NCBI RefSeq assembly: GCF_003352465.1 | Contig: NZ_CP031153.1 | Location: forward strand, 610,465-674,464 | Direction of reading: 5' to 3' | Source of the DNA: Kordia sp. SMS9 | GTDB taxonomy: Bacteria; Bacteroidota; Bacteroidia; Flavobacteriales; Flavobacteriaceae | DNA: 64,000 nt | Part shown: positions 62,391 through 64,000 of the stretch, one piece after another | Layout of the letters: every line of letters begins with the position of its first letter | Position numbering within the stretch: the stretch's first letter is position 1 | Translations under genes and position numbers: made by a program | The notes under the pieces: model-generated | What the model was told of the DNA's origin: nothing | Database searches by the model: none | The model's input: only the letters and a program-made list of their open reading frames with translations

Positions 62391-63989
62391 TTAGTCTATT
62401 GGACCACCAGCCATAATCTCTTCGTTTGCGTATGCTGAAAACTGTGCAAAGTTTTCTTTGAATGAGCTTGATAATTCTGCCGCTTTTTTATTGTATGCTT
62501 CGGCATCTCCCCAAGTATCAATCGGGTTTAATACTTCATTAGGCACATTTGGACAATCTTTTGGAATTGCCAATCCGAATACTGGATGTGTTTGATAATC
62601 TACATCATTTAACTTTCCTTCCAACGCTGCACTAATCATAGCACGTGTGTATTTCAACTTCATACGACTTCCAGTTCCGTAAGGTCCACCAGTCCATCCG
62701 GTGTTGATCAACCATACATTTACACCAGCTTCCTGCATTTTCTCACTCAGCATTTCTGCATACCTGGTTGGATGTAATGGCATAAATGGCGCTCCAAAAC
62801 ACGCAGAAAAACTTGGTACAGGTTCGTCAATTCCAGCTTCGGTTCCTGCTACTTTCGCAGTATACCCTGAAATGAAATGATACGCTGCTTGTCCTGGTGT
62901 TAATTTTGAAATTGGAGGCAACACACCAAATGCATCTGCCGTTAAGAAAAATATATTTTTAGGATTTTTTCCAATAGATGGAATTTGAATATTGTCAATA
63001 TGATAAATTGGATAGCTTACACGCGTATTTTGTGTGATGGAAGTATCTTCAAAATCTACATTTTTATGTTCGTCGAGTACAACATTTTCAAGAATCGCAC
63101 CTTTTTTAATCGCGCGATAAATTTCAGGTTCGCTTTCTTCCGTCAAATCAATGGCTTTCGCATAACAACCGCCTTCAAAGTTGAACACTGTATTTTCATT
63201 GGTCCAACCATGTTCATCATCTCCAATTAACCTGCGATCTGGATCTGCGGACAAGGTCGTTTTCCCTGTTCCTGACAATCCGAAGAAAATAGCGGTATCT
63301 TCCTCTTTTCCAACATTCGCACTACAGTGCATTGGCAACGTGTTTTTAAATACAGGCAAAATAAAGTTTAAGGCAGAAAAAATTCCTTTTTTAATTTCTC
63401 CTGTATATCCTGTTCCACCTACAAGTGCAATTTTCTTAGTAAAGTTCAAAATAGCAAAGTTGTGTTGGCGCGTTCCGTCTATTGCAGGATCTGCCATAAA
63501 CTCTGGTGCATTCACAACAAGCCAATCTTCTTTAAAACCATCTAATTCTTCTTCCGTTGGACGTAAAAACATGTTATACACAAACATATTGCTCCAAGGA
63601 TATTCGTTGATTACACGAATGTTCAATTTATAATTTTCGTCGGCACACGCATACGCATCGCGGACAAAAACTTCTTTTTCTGATAAGTATGCAACGACTT
63701 TGTCATACAATTTATCAAAAGCTTCAGGTTCAAAAGGAATGTTGATGTCACCCCACCAAATTTCATCTTCGGTAATACTATCTTTCACAATAAAACGATC
63801 CATCGGGGATCTTCCTGTAAACTCTCCTGTGTTTACAGCAATCGCTCCAAAAGAAGTTTCTACTCCTTGTCCTTTTTGTATCGTTTCTTCGTGAAGTTGG
63901 TCCGAGGAAAGTTGGTAATGTGCTTTCGCATCCATGATTCCATATTGGTTTAACGAAATCGTTTTCGTTGAGAAGGTGTTATTCGTCAT
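62391..63989 (-). CDS. pckA: Phosphoenolpyruvate carboxykinase (ATP)
   Basis: 532 residues, full family length. The P-loop GLSGTGKTT (237-245), the adjacent HCSANVGKEED and RRLIGDDEHGW metal-binding motifs and NTGWTGGPYGTG are all present. It converts oxaloacetate and ATP to phosphoenolpyruvate, CO2 and ADP, the entry to gluconeogenesis. The start ATG lies 11 nt from the window end, so its promoter is not visible. Confidence 0.95.
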   Translation of the reverse strand: MTNNTFSTKTISLNQYGIMDAKAHYQLSSDQLHEETIQKGQGVETSFGAIAVNTGEFTGRSPMDRFIVKDSITEDEIWWGDINIPFEPEAFDKLYDKVVAYLSEKEVFVRDAYACADENYKLNIRVINEYPWSNMFVYNMFLRPTEEELDGFKEDWLVVNAPEFMADPAIDGTRQHNFAILNFTKKIALVGGTGYTGEIKKGIFSALNFILPVFKNTLPMHCSANVGKEEDTAIFFGLSGTGKTTLSADPDRRLIGDDEHGWTNENTVFNFEGGCYAKAIDLTEESEPEIYRAIKKGAILENVVLDEHKNVDFEDTSITQNTRVSYPIYHIDNIQIPSIGKNPKNIFFLTADAFGVLPPISKLTPGQAAYHFISGYTAKVAGTEAGIDEPVPSFSACFGAPFMPLHPTRYAEMLSEKMQEAGVNVWLINTGWTGGPYGTGSRMKLKYTRAMISAALEGKLNDVDYQTHPVFGLAIPKDCPNVPNEVLNPIDTWGDAEAYNKKAAELSSSFKENFAQFSAYANEEIMAGGPID

Positions 63990-64000
63990 AACTTTTAACT

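Noticed and set aside
63181..63633. 150-codon open frame antisense to pckA
   Set aside because: It is the mirror of the conserved pckA core; no start context or motif of its own.
1..64000. tRNA, rRNA, CRISPR or insertion sequence
   Set aside because: Reading the intergenic gaps showed no cloverleaf, no spaced repeats of CRISPR form and no transposase gene; a tRNAscan or ISfinder run would be needed to exclude very diverged forms.

Overview
This window is chromosomal DNA of a marine-type Flavobacteriaceae member (Bacteroidota). The evidence is low GC, type IX secretion (T9SS) sorting domains, TonB-dependent receptors, DUF5916, DUF4296 and DUF4271 proteins, LytS/LytR pairs, a mevalonate pathway, and the Bacteroidota promoter box TAnnTTTG before many genes. 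The protein style is reminiscent of Kordia, but the genus cannot be proven from the sequence alone. No rRNA, tRNA, CRISPR array, insertion sequence or prophage was seen.

Layout. 1-3.2 kb: three overlapping membrane glycosyltransferases. 3.3-7 kb: a secreted protein, a TPR-type lipoprotein-like histidine kinase with its NarL-type regulator, and a tiny lipoprotein. 6.9-7.15 kb: a structured non-coding region ending in an intrinsic-terminator-like hairpin. 7.3-16.9 kb: a pseudouridine synthase whose catalytic Asp is Glu, a nitrilase, an isoprenoid operon (mevalonate diphosphate decarboxylase, mevalonate kinase-like GHMP kinase, UbiA prenyltransferase), a HI0933-type flavoprotein, a GH25 muramidase without signal peptide, and RluF. 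16.9-18.7 kb: a LytS/LytR pair. 18.7-28.7 kb: an alpha/beta hydrolase, a very large outer-membrane fusion (metallophosphoesterase, CotH-kinase-like region, Omp85-type barrel) followed by a DUF6090-like protein, an HD-domain protein fused to a Pycsar-effector-like membrane module, and a GAF protein.

28.7-30.4 kb: an AT-rich accessory patch with one orphan gene, a possible gene remnant and two copies of a dispersed intergenic repeat. 29.8-32.9 kb: an iron-sulfur and electron-transfer set (Mrp ATPase, NifU-like scaffold, ferredoxin-NADP reductase, 2Fe-2S ferredoxin). 33.4-37.2 kb: a giant LRR/T9SS surface protein with a duplicated architecture. 37.4-40.2 kb: the trmB-lysE-alkyltransferase-like operon and a divergent glycosyltransferase. 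40.2-48.2 kb: a PhoR/PhoB-like pair divergent from a TonB receptor plus beta-helix lipoprotein operon, with a candidate Pho-box-like operator between them, then a T9SS protein. 48.5-54.7 kb: a second LytS/LytR pair followed by MORN/PD40 envelope proteins and a DUF5916 outer-membrane protein. 54.8-64 kb: mostly housekeeping genes (LuxE-like acyltransferase, tyrS, SDR, DUF4296, dihydroorotase, polyprenol-phosphate mannose synthase, DUF4271, hemD, pckA).

The most unusual items are the three-part phosphoesterase/CotH-like/Omp85 protein, the HD-Pycsar-effector-like fusion with no cyclase beside it, the Asp-to-Glu change in the catalytic motif of the RluB-type enzyme, and the structured RNA candidate at 6.93-7.14 kb.
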